Source of the DNA: Epiperipatus broadwayi
Lineage: Eukaryota > Onychophora > Udeonychophora > Euonychophora > Peripatidae
Direction of reading: 5' to 3'
NCBI GenBank assembly: GCA_028023455.1
Contig: JAQFVV010012536.1
Location: 573,501 to 637,500 of the forward strand
Length of the DNA stretch: 64,000 bases
Position numbers and translations under genes: made by a program. A model generated the notes under the pieces. It made no database searches. It was given only the letters and a program-made list of their open reading frames with translations, and was not told the origin of the DNA. This document shows, piece after piece, positions 33,464 through 45,664 of this stretch (its first letter is position 1; every line of letters starts with the position of its first letter).

Positions 33464-34204
33464 CTCATTTTTTGCTAGTTATGCCTAAAAACGTGACAGT
33501 TTCACATCAGTTTCAAGTCACTCTAATTCCAGCATTTTTAACACTACCATTAAGATTTTGCATTATTTTTAAAGGTTAAAAAAGTTCTGTAAGATGCTGC
33601 TCTCTCTTGAATTATTTTACAAGTAAAAAATTAATAAAACTGATGTTGAAGGTCTAAGAAAGGAAGAAGGCCATCCTTTCTTGAATATGATTGGCTGTTA
33701 AATTTTGACAACAAAGAAAATGGTTGTCAATAACTGAAGAGTTACGATTTCTTTTATTTCATTTCGAAAATGATAAACGAATGTTTTAGACTATTTTAAA
33801 AGTATTTTTTTGACAAATTATAAATTATTTTGATAAAATATGCTAAAAATAAAATTATTTTAGAAAAATAGTTAAGACTTTAGCAAAAATTATTTACTTT
33901 TCCACAACGTAAAATTGGGAAAGAAATCACTGATGTCAGCAAAACTTTTTGGTTGGTGAGTAACGTTCGTTTTAGTTTTGCTGCTATCAAATATTTTTAT
34001 AATTATAAATAAAAGTTTATTTTTGAAAAAACTTTCGTTCACTTTCATAACCTGACAAATTATTAATATACTTTTTACAAACAAAACTAAAGTGAATATA
34101 ATATTAAAAGATGAATATATTTTGATGCTTGAGTTTGTGAGTTGACCAATTAAAAGTTTAGACTTTTATCTCATTTGGCCAATAAAATAATCAGCAAAAA
34201 AAGG
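33464..34204. mobile_element. piggyBac-like non-autonomous element, copy C
   Basis: 741 bp, inverted relative to copy B and very similar to it (shared runs such as GCTGTTAAATTTTGACAACA in complement). Flanks TTAA (33460-33463) and TTAG (34205-34208). Ends CTCATTTTTTGCTAGTTATG and the complement of CCTTTTTTTGCTGATTAT, matching those of copy B. Confidence 0.88.
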
Positions 34205-34317
34205 TTAGTAGACACATATATAATAATGTTCATTCACTAAATATACTGAATCTGATATATACATAAGAGGTATGCATATTAGCTTATTGCATGAATATAT
34301 ATATATAATATCATGCT

Positions 34318-34318
<1 letters not shown>

Positions 34319-34363
<45 letters not shown>
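34319..34363. repeat. (TA)n microsatellite
   Basis: About 22 units. Confidence 0.96.
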
Positions 34364-34365
<2 letters not shown>

Positions 34366-34429
34366 CTCTTTGGGTTAGATATATGTTTAAAGGCATTAAA
34401 ATTTTCTTTAATTATATTAATAACTGAAA

Positions 34430-35055
34430 TACTGGCTTATTCTATATCTGTATCAATATATGTAATATATAGGGTATATGAGCACAGAAATTTCACATGA
34501 CCTACCACTCTCCACTCTATCTCATAACTCTGATATACTTGAAGACATATATGTTGAAAAGATAAATAATTACCAATATATGTATTTCATGCTAAAACAG
34601 CAATCATCAGTTGGTCCAGATTATCATCTCTACACATATATGCAATAAGTGCTCAGATATATGTTAAGATAGCCAATCTTCATACTTTAATGTGAAAGCT
34701 TAAATCTATTCCACACTCCAACTCTTCACCCATCCATCCAGTTGAAAATCTGATGATGGAATGCTCAAAGGCTACCCTGAGGCCAAGATTCTCATCACAC
34801 CCATTATGACCTAAAGTCAATTTGACTCCTCATATACAGGACATAATCCATTTAATACATAGATGAGGGATGTGCAGACATCTCTACTATGTAATAACAG
34901 AAATATAGGCTTATTCTATACCTGTATCAATATATGTAATATATAGGATATATGAGCACAGACTTTCACACGACTCACCACTCTCCACTCTATCCCATAA
35001 CACTGATATACTTGAACACATATATATCAAAAAGATAAATAATCACCATATGTAT
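34430..35055 (-). mobile_element. HHR-R repeat, copy 7, 1.3 units head to tail
   Basis: A full minus-strand unit is followed without a gap by the start of a second in the same orientation: the TGTATCAATATATGTAATATAT, ACCACTCTCCACTCTATC and AAAAAGATAAATAATCACCA blocks recur at 34450/34925, 34503/34978 and 34558/35030. Spacing gives a unit of about 470 bp. The second unit ends just past the ribozyme cleavage point. This tandem form is the layout of retrozymes and of PLE terminal repeats. Confidence 0.85.
34571..34618 (-). ncRNA. Hammerhead ribozyme, HHR-R copy 7
   Basis: Minus strand: TGGACCAA, CTGATGA, stem II TGCTG/TAGCA, GAAA, TACATATA, TTGGTAATT. Core complete. Stem I ACCAA/TTGGT is perfect; the base pair next to the core (10.1-11.1) is T-T, which should weaken activity. 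Predicted cleavage between 34577 and 34576. Confidence 0.78.
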
Positions 35056-37152
35056 TAAGTAAATATCCTTATCTGTGCTATCATAATAAAATCTTAAATT
35101 ATATGTCTCAATAGTATAGGTTAAGTAATTCAGTTAGCCCAATTATTTAGAAGTATTTAAAAGATTATTTTACATTGTTTAATATGTACTTAAAAATAAA
35201 ATTAATATTTAAACTAAAGAAGAGTTAATCTAGAGCTTAGTATGTTTTAAATAGATTTAATAGATAAAGTATTCTATTCTATTTAAAATGATTACTTAAC
35301 ATTGTTTCAATTTTAGTTGTTGACTTGGATTATGATTTATTAAATACCAATTTATATCAAATCATTTAGAAATAGGATTTTAAAATAGTAAGTATAACTG
35401 ACTGAGAGTAGCTCTAATTTTTAATTGATTTTAAATGTCAGTCAATAGCTAATTTATTTTAATTGTAGTAAAAATGGTTACATTAATAAGCATATATGTC
35501 TGTGAGTGTTAGAGTATGCGTGTGAAATGTTGACTTTTAAAAAAATCTTATTAAACATGTATTTTAAAAAATTGGGTTCAATCAATCAATTTTAAAATTA
35601 AAATTAAAAAAAAAAGGCATTTAAATATTGCAAGAGAAAAAAAAAAGAAAGAATATTTGAATTTAAAAATGTTTGATTTGAATATCAGTTAATAATTTTA
35701 TTAAATAATTAATTTTTAATAATTATTTAAAGTTAATAAAAATTGTTAACTAACAAGGTCATTCATCATCTAGATAGTCCCATGATATTCTCTGGTATTA
35801 AAGTACAGAGTTCAAGGTCAGATCAATTAAAACTCGATAATGACTATTAATTTAAATATTATAATGCAGACTTGTAACTTATTGTTTTAATGAACATGAA
35901 ATGCAATATTAATTTTGGTGCATGGGTGGAGAAAAGCAAACACACACACACACTAGTAAAACAAATAAATACAATTAAAAATTTAAACATTTCCAGACTT
36001 CCACACTTTTACTTCTTCATGCTTCATTTCATTTAAATTTTAATTATATTTCAATTTTGAAATAAATTGTTTGGTTTATATTTGATTACTTTTTTCAATC
36101 AATGTTAAAGTTTAATGTTTTATTGTTTATCTTCTTTATGATAAAGTAAAAAGACCAGTAACCTATCTACACATTATTTCTCCTTAAAAACATAGATTCA
36201 ACTGATTTATCAAACAATAAATCTAAAAGATGTTGAAAAATATTTTAATAGTTTCGCAAAGAAGTCAAAGGAAAAATCGTGTAAGGAAAAGTATGTTGTT
36301 TCATTGTTATAACATTAGTTAAATTCTAAACTTTGCTATAAAACTATCTCTGGCTTAATATATAAAAAAATAAGAATAAAAATAAAAATAATAAAAAAAA
36401 ACTATCTCTGGCTTGTTTTTAATTAGTCATTAATATTAATTATTTACCAAAACAATCAACTTACATATGCCAAACTCAGGTATAGAACTAGAAGATTATT
36501 AAACCTATAAAAAAGATGCATGAACAAATAGTTATAATAAAGACAAATTTATGAAAACTAATTTCTAAATTATCGTAAAGAAAAGACTGTTTTCAAATTG
36601 CTTCATGTTAAAATGAATAACCTAGCAATTCATTTCAAGTTCATTCATTTATCTAATGATCAGAATAGTATTTCTGAATTGTCTGTTGCTAATATATGTT
36701 ACTGATATTTTTTTTTAAAAAAGGAAGAAATAATTAAGCTTACATCATTCTAATTAATCTTGCTAATAATTAACTTATAATAATATAGCTATATAAAAAG
36801 CACTTTATTAATAAAAATTACCCTCATGTTCATTATTCCTCTGACTTCATTCCTATTAAAACGTGCATTTTGAAATAAATTATTCACCATTGGAATCATT
36901 TATCATCAATTCCTGCTGTTTTATATGTGTAAAATTATTGTGAACTTTTTTTCCAAAATATTTCTATGTATATATGTGCGCTCTACTTAGTAAAGGACTG
37001 TGTATGTATTTATATATCACTTGAAGAAGAGAACAAAAGAACTGAAAAGAGATAACTTTCCTTATACTAAAGAAATAAACTATTTAATCTTTAAATGCTA
37101 TTATAATTATTGTATATGTATTTTTATTTTTAGAATTATTATAATCATTAGC

Positions 37153-37154
<2 letters not shown>

Positions 37155-37244
<90 letters not shown>

Positions 37245-37247
37245 AAA

Positions 37248-37289
<42 letters not shown>

Positions 37290-37322
37290 TTTTTTTTTTT
37301 TTTTTTTATTTTTTTTTTTTTT
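37155..37322. repeat. (ATT)n microsatellite with T-rich end
   Basis: About 44 ATT units, one AAA interruption near 37246, then a run of T broken by single A. Confidence 0.97.
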
Positions 37323-38278
37323 AATAAAAAATATGTTTGTACAAATGGAGTTTCAGAGATGGAATTGGTAAGATATGCAATTGAAGATTATTTTATGAGT
37401 TAATTTATTACTCCAATATTTTTATGAATGATTACTTAAAGTATAAATTATTGTATCCAGAGGTGTAACAGTCTTGTGTATAATTATGAAAAGTATTTTT
37501 TGAATGAAAGAATTATAAATATCCATATGTGTATGAGAATTTTAAACAGTTTATACATAAAGTGATATCACCATTATGCAATAATGAGTTTTCTGGTGCA
37601 CGTATAATCGTAAGTGAGTAAATTATATGCTTTTTTGTATGGGTGTGTATGATGAACAATTATTCATATGTTTATTATTATTATTATTAGCTCCATGCCT
37701 TTTATTATTAGTAGTATTTTAAGTGAACATTATATTACTTGTATATGTATTTAATTCCTCTATGAGAGAAAGAGTTGTTCATTCATATTGGATTACTTTT
37801 ATGCATATCTAACCAATCTATGATAGAGAGTGCTGCTCATTCATTCATCATCACCATCACCATTTAGTACCAGGTGTTTGATTGTATTTTTTACTAGCCT
37901 ATATTTCCCTTGTCCATATGTCTAGAATTTTAATGTTAGAATACATTTTGGTCCATATCCACAAGCATGTGATGCTTTACAATTTATTATTAGCACCACT
38001 ATAATTTTTCCATTTCAAATATATTATTAGTGTTGAGAATCATTATTTTCTTGCCTCAACATAGGTATTGTTAAGATTGTAAGTGTTTTTATATTGTATA
38101 ATACTGGTTATTATCATGTCAATATTTATTAAGAATCTCCACACTGAAATTTTAATGCTATTTTGATTAAATAGTGTAAAATATCTCATAGTATCTTGGA
38201 CAAAGGCATAGAGATATATTGTTTTACATTATGGGTACTGGATTTTTGAAATGATTGTATTTTGTGCATAAGAGAATT

Positions 38279-39258
38279 CATCATCATCATCAACATTATC
38301 AATCCACTACAGGATGGTCTCTCCAAGTTCAAGCCATCTTCTCTGATCTTTAGCTTTTCTTCTCCACATCACCCCTGCACACCTTCCTATTTCATCCATC
38401 CCTCTCACATGTGGTCTTTTACAATCTCTTGGAATCGAGTTTAAGATATCAATTGTCCATCTATTATCATCTCTTCTAGCAATATGTCCAGCTCAACTCC
38501 ACTTCAGTCTTTTAATTTTTTGAATGAGGTCACTAACATCTATCTGTTCTCTTACCCATACATTTAAAGTTGTAATTAATAATTTGTAAAGTTTCATACT
38601 CATCATTTAATTAATATATACTAAGACTCTAATCTTAAGACTATGCACCTAAAATGCGACAGTAGGGACCTCTACAAATCTAAACACAAGATTAACAATT
38701 TTAAAAGACAAGATCCATTCTTGTCTTTTAAAGTTGTTAATCTTGTGTTTAGATTTGTAGAAGTCCCTACTGTTGCATTTTAGGCATATAGTCTTAAGCT
38801 TATAGCCTTAATATATATTACTTACCCATACATTGTGTTTTTGATCTCTTGTTATTCCCAACATACATTTCTCCATACTTCTTTGAGTGGTCTGAACTAT
38901 CTGTACTGCTCTTCTATTAAGTGTCCAAGTCTCAGATCCATAAGTAAGAACTGGTAAAACACATTTATTAAAAGCCTTCCTTTTCAAACACATAGGCATA
39001 TTTCCTTTTAGTATCAAGTTATTTCTACCAAAAGCACTCCAACCAAGTTTAATTCTATGATTAATTTCATCCATTATTTTTCGATCTGTATTAATAACTG
39101 ACCAAGGTATTTGTAACTTTTAATTTCTTCTAACTCATTATAATCAATCTTTACTTTTATATTTTGAGAAAATCCATTAAACATTACTTTAGTCTTTTTA
39201 ACATTTAACTTTACTTCTACTTTCTTACTTTTATCTGATAACTTTTGCAGCATTTTAT
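38279..39258 (-). pseudogene. RTE-type LINE 3' part, split by a foldback
   Basis: Minus-strand reading: LNVKKTKVMFNGF, LEEIKSYKYLGQLL, then INHRIKLGWSAFGRNN, KAFNKCVLPVLTYGSETWTL, TTQRSMEKCMLGI, and after the foldback RNTW-like..WAGHIA..RWTIDIL.. to the stop. This is the connector after the RT fingers/palm and the C-terminal region of RTE LINEs. The 3' end is (TCATCA)n in the plus strand, i.e. a TGATGA-type tail typical of RTE. It is 5' truncated near 39258 and inserted into segmental copy 2. Confidence 0.87.
38565..38820. mobile_element. 256-bp foldback inserted in the RTE LINE
   Basis: Arms of about 90 bp (around 38620-38709 and 38717-38812) with CAAATCTAAACACAAGATTA and its complement, a five-base loop, and a unique 55-bp left extension. 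The exact 14-bp CTTACCCATACATT lies at both edges (38551-38564 and 38821-38834). A 14-bp duplication indicates target-primed retroposition and not a TIR transposase. Confidence 0.85.
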
Positions 39259-39849
39259 TATGTAGTAAATGTCACTTATATAATAAAATTGTAAAAATGG
39301 TTTTGAAGAAAGATACACCAATGTATTAGTTAATAATATCTGTAAATTATAAATAATAAATTAAACAAATAATTACTATATTGTAAATAAATATATTATT
39401 ATTAATTAAATACATTTTTGTTTTGTTTCATTGCTATTATAATATCATTGCATAAGCACATCTATTTATAAGAAAATCTACTATAATAATATTTGCGTTA
39501 TTAATCATATTTTAAGAGTGCATTTCAATAGTCACATAGAGTTTATACTTTCATTTTGCTTAATAATTATTTAAGTATTTTAGCTGCATTCTGAGAAGAT
39601 AAATGTTATATTATTTATCTCATTTCAAAAGAATATCTTGTCTACAATTTGTTAAAGTATCATTAAATCTATTTTCTAATTGGAATGTCTACAAATGTTT
39701 TTATGAGATTTTGAAAATAGCTCTTGAAGTTTTTAATATTTGTTTTTGAATCTGATAGAACTAAATTATGTAATTAATTTTCCAGAAGTATTATTATTCT
39801 TATCTTCTTTTCACTTTCTTTGCATTTTTCTTCATATATTCATATATAT

Positions 39850-40020
39850 CAAACTTTCCTATATACTCTCCTCTTATACACTTCAATACAATTTTTATAC
39901 AATTCCTCTTTTATTTTCTGATGAAGACTGCAGGACAGTCAAAATCGTAAGGAAAATAAAGAAGGAATTATATAAAAATTGCATTGAAGTATATAAGAGG
40001 AGAGTATATAGGAAAGTTTG
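39850..40020. repeat. Foldback with hammerhead-like loop
   Basis: Arms CAAACTTTCCTATATACTCT.. and the complement at the right are about 70 bp each and highly matched. The loop reads CTGATGA, GACTG-CAGGA-CAGTC hairpin, AAAATCGTAA: a hammerhead outline with G12 mutated, whose stem I would be the arms. Not related in sequence to HHR-R or HHR-P. Confidence 0.7.
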
Positions 40021-40939
40021 ACATATAATTTTCCAGAAGAATGTCAGAATTGAAATGAAATAGGCATAGTATTTTTAGATTATCTAAGCATTTATATAAA
40101 GTTGTACTCAAGGAAGATAAATAAATTAGATGAAAGAATGCTATAACAGAGTAAGGTTAATCATTATTGCTGGTCACTCGCTTAACAAAATTTATTCTAG
40201 CATCCAGAAACAAACTTATTCTTTTTAAAAACAAAAATGCCTATTTAAAATCTTAATTATAATAAATTGTTTCTACTAATAGAACAGAATTAAAAATAGA
40301 CTACTAAAATAATGAAATAAATATTAGATGGAAATGGTTTTACTTTTTTTTTTAAAGAAAAATAATGAAAAGCTTCACAGTTAATTATTAGGAACACGTC
40401 TATAATTTTAATTCAATACAGGTGGAATATTCAATAATCTGAATAAATTCAAATGCATACTGTAAGCTGAAAATTCAAATATAAAAATAAATCATTCAAA
40501 TTCAGGTTTTGTATTTATTCGTAGAGGGCATTTCTGAAATTACATAATGCTTGGTGGATTGCAATTTATGGATAACAAAAGAATAATCAAAATAGTATTT
40601 AATTGGATTATGAGTAAAAGACAGACAACATGATGGGTGAAAAAGGTAGTATGGTAGGGAGAAGATTTGGATAAAGATTTTATGTCAGTATACTTATACA
40701 AAAGGTGGGGTGATTGGGTTAAAAGAATTGTTGAGTATTATAGTGGCAAGAAATGAGATAGAAGAATAGAAGCATTAGTAAAATATAGGGAGTTGGAGAG
40801 ATGGAAACTATTATGGAGAGTAAAAAGAGTTTAAATATATATAGAAGTAAATAGAATATTGGTGTGAATTAATTTACAATAATAGCAAGGAATGTAGTTT
40901 AATGTTTAAGGCTTGAATAGGATCATTAGCATTAAGGGA
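40021..40939. other. AT-rich, with LINE-like text in the second half
   Basis: The first half has nothing recognised. From about 40620 the plus strand has higher G and words such as GGAGTTGGAGAGATGGAAAC that lead into the LINE end below; probably more of that LINE but too decayed to read. Confidence 0.45.
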
Positions 40940-41335
40940 ATATACACATAAATGAAGAAATGTGATATAGGCTGCAAGTTATGTAAGAAAGGCATAGAAA
41001 ATATTAGGCATCCGTTAATGAAATGTAAATGCTTAAAAGCAGAAAGAATACAAATAATGAAGTTGTGGGAGAATAAATATAAACAAAGTGATTATATGGA
41101 AAGTGGGTTCTTGGTTTTTATGCGGGTTTGGTCAAAAGATAAGAGGGATAAGGTCATACAGTGGACAAAGATAATGCTTTGGAAATGGGATGGAGCAGAT
41201 GGAGAAGAATTTGGGACAAACTTATGGTGGAAAATGGAAAGGGAAGGTAAGGTGGCTAACAGGTTTCTCTGGGCATAGGGCTGAGAGATTCCTGACTCTG
41301 AGAAAGGAGAATCCATAGTGCATCACATTCACAAT
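40940..41335 (+). pseudogene. LINE ORF2 C-terminus with zinc motif
   Basis: KKCDIGCKLCKKGIENIRHP and MKCKCL form a CX2C..H..C cluster like the C-terminal zinc region of non-LTR retrotransposons (CPLCxxxxETxxHxxxxC). Then GxLVFMRVWSKDKRD, MLWKWDGADGE and KVANRFLWA. The same 3' text occurs at 60848-61140 up to a CATCACA tail, which shows that both copies share one 3' end. LINE clade not determined. Confidence 0.65.
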
Positions 41336-42599
41336 GTTGGGCGGATGATTTATACTTTTTTAATTATTAATATGAATATTTATTATTCAAAAAAATATTG
41401 TCCCAATATAATTTCACTGGGAATCAGTTTTTAGTCTTTTATAATTAATAATTTGCAGATATTTAAAAAACTCAAATCATTTGGTAAATACTTAAACATT
41501 AATAATCATAGTTGGAGTGATTTTCCTGTTCCCGCTTAGAAGTATTTGGGTTTCTTGAATTCTTTATTGCAATCTCAATATTATTTCTACTCATTTCCTA
41601 TTTAAAAGTATAAGATTTAACACATCTGACTTGAGATTAGGAAGTTCCAGGATCAATTTGGTCACTCGGCAGTTCTGATACTCCAACTTTTTATGAATTC
41701 CTGAGCAATAAAGCCATTAGTGCTTTTTGCTGTTGTTTTTTACTTAATAAGAGAACTTAAATAAATAAATTAATCATATATATATATTATTTATTTTTAT
41801 TGCATCATTTTTCTTATGTAATTAATAGTATATACAAGCGCTTTAATACGCTGGGTGAAAAAGCTATTAGTGGTAACATAAACAATTAAAGTAAATTAAT
41901 CAGGCCTAGTACTTTCTAGGTTTTTGTCCCTCATATTCATGGCCAAAATAGATTTTAAATCATTGCTGATATTGATAAATGATAATGTATGTAAATGCGT
42001 ATGCAAATTAGCTTGTCCCTTTTCTTGAAATAGCAAAACACATGTCAGGTCTATTGATCATGTTGTTATCATTGATGACAAAATACACCTCTTTAATTTT
42101 CCCTTTTACAATCGTTAGCCTCAGCACACCCCACTTTGAGGCTGGAGGGCTTGAACACATGAGAAGAATTACACAAAGGGGAACAGGGATATCATCAAAC
42201 CTACAAACATTGACAACACATTCTCTCTTATGTTTAACTTAGAATATGTATTTATCCATTATATTTTTATTAATATTCTTATACTGGCTATTACGTATTT
42301 ACACCTGTCTATTTTATATTCATCTTATAATACATACTACACATTTATTCACTTACTTTAATTTATATTCTTTTTATATTTATCATATTTCATTTTTTCT
42401 GAAAACATCTGTGATATTTATGCATCACCAGAGACTTAATTTCCTGATAATATTATATTAGCATATTAAAAAAATTATCAATTTAAATCTCATAATCAAT
42501 AGATAGTTTACCGCAGACATAATCAATCATTGAGGGCGGTAAGGTATGCCTGAAACTATTAATAAAGTAAACATTTATAAATAACAGTATATAAATTAA
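41336..42599. other. AT-rich sequence without recognised gene
   Basis: No element or motif assigned; 66- and 71-residue ORFs here show no family features. Confidence 0.5.
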
Positions 42600-43092
42600 T
42601 ACACGGTACAGGCTTATGCATACCTGCACATATATAATGTAATATAAGGGATTCAAACTCAGACTTTCACACAACCCTCAATTCTCCATGCCATCTCATA
42701 TTGCTGACCCACCCAATCATACACATGTTGAAAAGATAAATAATCACCAATATACGTATTTATGCTAAAACAGCAATCATCAGTTGGTCCAGATTACTAT
42801 CCTCACACATATCAGTGCTCAGCTTTATACTAAGATAGCCAATCTTCATACTTTAATGGACAGGCTTCAAACTACTCCAACCCACAACTCTTCAGCCATC
42901 CATTTCATTGAAAATCTGATGATGGAACGTACAAAGCCCACATTAGTGCCAAGGTTGTCATCCAACCCACGTTGACCATTTAGTCATTCTGACCCCTCAT
43001 GTTGATTATTTATCTTTTCAACATGTGTATGATCAGGTGGGTCAGCAATATGAGATGACATGGAGAATTGAGGGTTGTGTGAAAGTCAACAG
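42600..43092. mobile_element. HHR-R repeat, copy 8, foldback
   Basis: Full minus-strand unit (tail from 42640, ribozyme about 42747-42790, body to 43000), then a switch at 43001/43002 to the plus-strand tail TTGATTATTTATCTTTTCAA, GTGGGTCAGCAATATGAGAT and GGGTTGTGTGAAAG. The plus segment starts where the ribozyme would cut (TTGGTGATT, here missing GTG). The ribozyme has perfect stems and a palindromic ATACGTAT stem III but lost one base of GAAA. Confidence 0.85.
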
Positions 43093-43194
43093 CTATATAT
43101 ATATATTTAAATAAAAAGTATAATTTAAACATAATAAATAAATTATAATAAATAATCATATACAACAGCTATATATATATATATTCTAATAAAA

Positions 43195-43830
43195 ATTTAC
43201 ACATAAAAAGTCCTTTTTGGCCTATTATTTTGTGCCCTTTTCAAATATTAAGCATCTATTTTAATGTTAACCAATATATGGAGATAGAATAGCATGTAGG
43301 GTCTTATAATGGAAGTAAAATAACCATAATAACAAAATAAAACAGTAAAATAGAATAAAAACTTTCATATAGAGATGCAACATAACTTCAATGAAGTGAC
43401 TATATAACATAACAAGCATTGAGAATAAGTAATACATAGACAACTTTATAAATATTCAACCAATATACCTTTTCAAGTAAAATTTAACTAAACATACCAC
43501 ATATATATATACCAAACAAAATAGCCTTCCCATTATTCATTTCAAACCCCAATTTCCTTTCATATCAATGGATGTCTTCATGAGATTGATGTTCTCAGAT
43601 TCAAAATATTTTATCATCAAAGTTTCTTTTGCTCTTCTTTTCAATTCATTTTTTTCATAAAAGATAACTTTTGCATTATCAAATAATATTTTGTGACCTG
43701 TATTCCTTTCATGGATGTACAAAGATGAGTTATTTTTAACTCTATTCTCATGAAGTTTAACCCCTTCATTAAGACTTTATTCTGTCCTATGCAAGAAATT
43801 TTATAAACTATCCCAAAACTAGATTTTCAA
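43195..43830 (-). pseudogene. Penelope-like element, GIY-YIG endonuclease and 3' end
   Basis: Minus strand reads VYKISC..IGQNK, then YIHERNTGHKILF, AKVIFYEKNELKRRAKE and a terminal SIDMKGNW, the order of a PLE GIY-YIG domain. The 3' untranslated part (43195-43540) shares TTTGAAAAGGGCACAAAATA and an AAAAAGGACTTTTTATG end with the palindrome at 3283-4621, so both belong to related PLE families. Frameshifts separate the core from the rest. Confidence 0.78.
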
Positions 43831-43991
43831 CCAATTAACTGTAATAAATTTAAATTTATGCCTTTTTTCAAGCCACATTCATACCACCCATGGGTGGTAA
43901 TTATCTTTTTTTCAACTTATCTTTTTATTTTTTTATTTTATCTTCCAATCTATCTTCCTATATGTTTGTCTATATGTCTATTTTTCAAATG

Positions 43992-44553
<562 letters not shown>

Positions 44554-44803
44554 GCTCTTTATAATAATTTTAAAGGCAAATGCTTTGATAATCTTCTAAA
44601 CACAGGAACATCGCTGTTTTTGGTGATCAAATGTTTGATAATAAATAATATATTTCACAACTTTTTTTTTAAACTGCTCAACCTATTATCCAGATGATTA
44701 CTTAATGCTTTCAAAACATATCTCAATAACTAATTAGAAATAAGAACACTACTTAATTTAAAATAGTTTGTGCTAAACAAGGCCCATAAATACGTTTTAC
44801 TAT

Positions 44804-44837
<34 letters not shown>

Positions 44838-45009
44838 TCTTAAATACTCATTGACTTCGAATTTGGTTGAAAGAATAACTAATTAATAACTATAAACTAA
44901 TTAATAGCAGTGATCCAGCTTTCAGCAAAACACTGCCAAAATCATAGTGCTAAATAAAATTGTGCAGTACAGGTATGCTTATATAATATTTAAATGAGGC
45001 ACAAGGCAA
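44554..45009. other. AT-rich spacer with (CA)n(TA)n
   Basis: A short (CA)n(TA)n lies at 44805-44836; nothing else recognised. Confidence 0.55.
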
Positions 45010-45345
45010 TTAAATATTCCATTTTCCAGATAATGGAATATATACATCTTTTTTATTAAAGGAATGTGGATTCTTTGCAATTGCCCAAGTCTTTTTGTAC
45101 TTTCTTTTCCTATCGTCTCTTTCTGAGCAAACTGTTCTATCATAAGACGGAGAAAATGTATGACTCATGAAGCATTCATGGTCAAGAAAGATAGATCTGT
45201 ACTCATCCTTTTGTTTAGCTCTGTTGTATAGATATGCGTGATGGTAAATTCTCATGGATCTATTTGCGTGAGATTCCCCATAATACACAGAGCTGCAGGA
45301 TGGGTTCGAATATGCAATTTTAGAGACGATATGAGCCACCTAATA
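45010..45345 (-). pseudogene. Penelope-like GIY-YIG endonuclease remnant
   Basis: Reads SVYYGESHANRSMRIYHHA, RSIFLDHECFMSHTF, then CSERDDRKRKYKKTWAI and a terminal KKDVYIPLSGKWN. It aligns by eye with the 18411-18671 remnant (YIGESRCS..; SSVFFDHEKACKYKF; RKIKEAIFIS). The YYGES core keeps the Tyr but the RLKEH helix is altered. One open frame of 109 codons, no RT upstream. Confidence 0.7.
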
Positions 45346-45664
45346 TATATTTTTTTAAAAAAATTAAATATATTAATAAAAATTAAACACACGTCAAGAT
45401 ATTTTTTTAATAGTATCAAAGGTTTAAAAAAAAAAAAAATTAGAAATAAAAATATAAATAAAATAAAAAAGATATAAAATGTAGATGGAGAGAGAAAAGA
45501 CAGGAAAAAAAAACCGAATCAAAAGAGTAAAAAAAGTAATACAAGGACGAAAATTTAGTTTTACAAAATATAGTAAAAAAATTAAATTCAGAATCGTTTT
45601 TGAAAAATAATTCTAAAAGAGTATAAAAAAAATTGTAAAATTTTATTATGAGACAAATCTACAA

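Larger units (their letters stand above)
35070..39655. repeat. Segmental duplication, copy 2
   Basis: Partner of 21580-25990 in the same orientation, about 13.5 kb away. It lacks TTAA element B: at 36420-36440 the flanking text is intact around one TTAA. It also lacks the TA MITE. It has gained (ATT)n at 37155, an RTE LINE at 38279 and, within that, a foldback. Begins immediately after the HHR-R copy 7. Confidence 0.8.

Noticed and set aside
42042-42242. 66-residue ORF with mixed composition
   Set aside because: No motif, no neighbour context; expected by chance in 64 kb.
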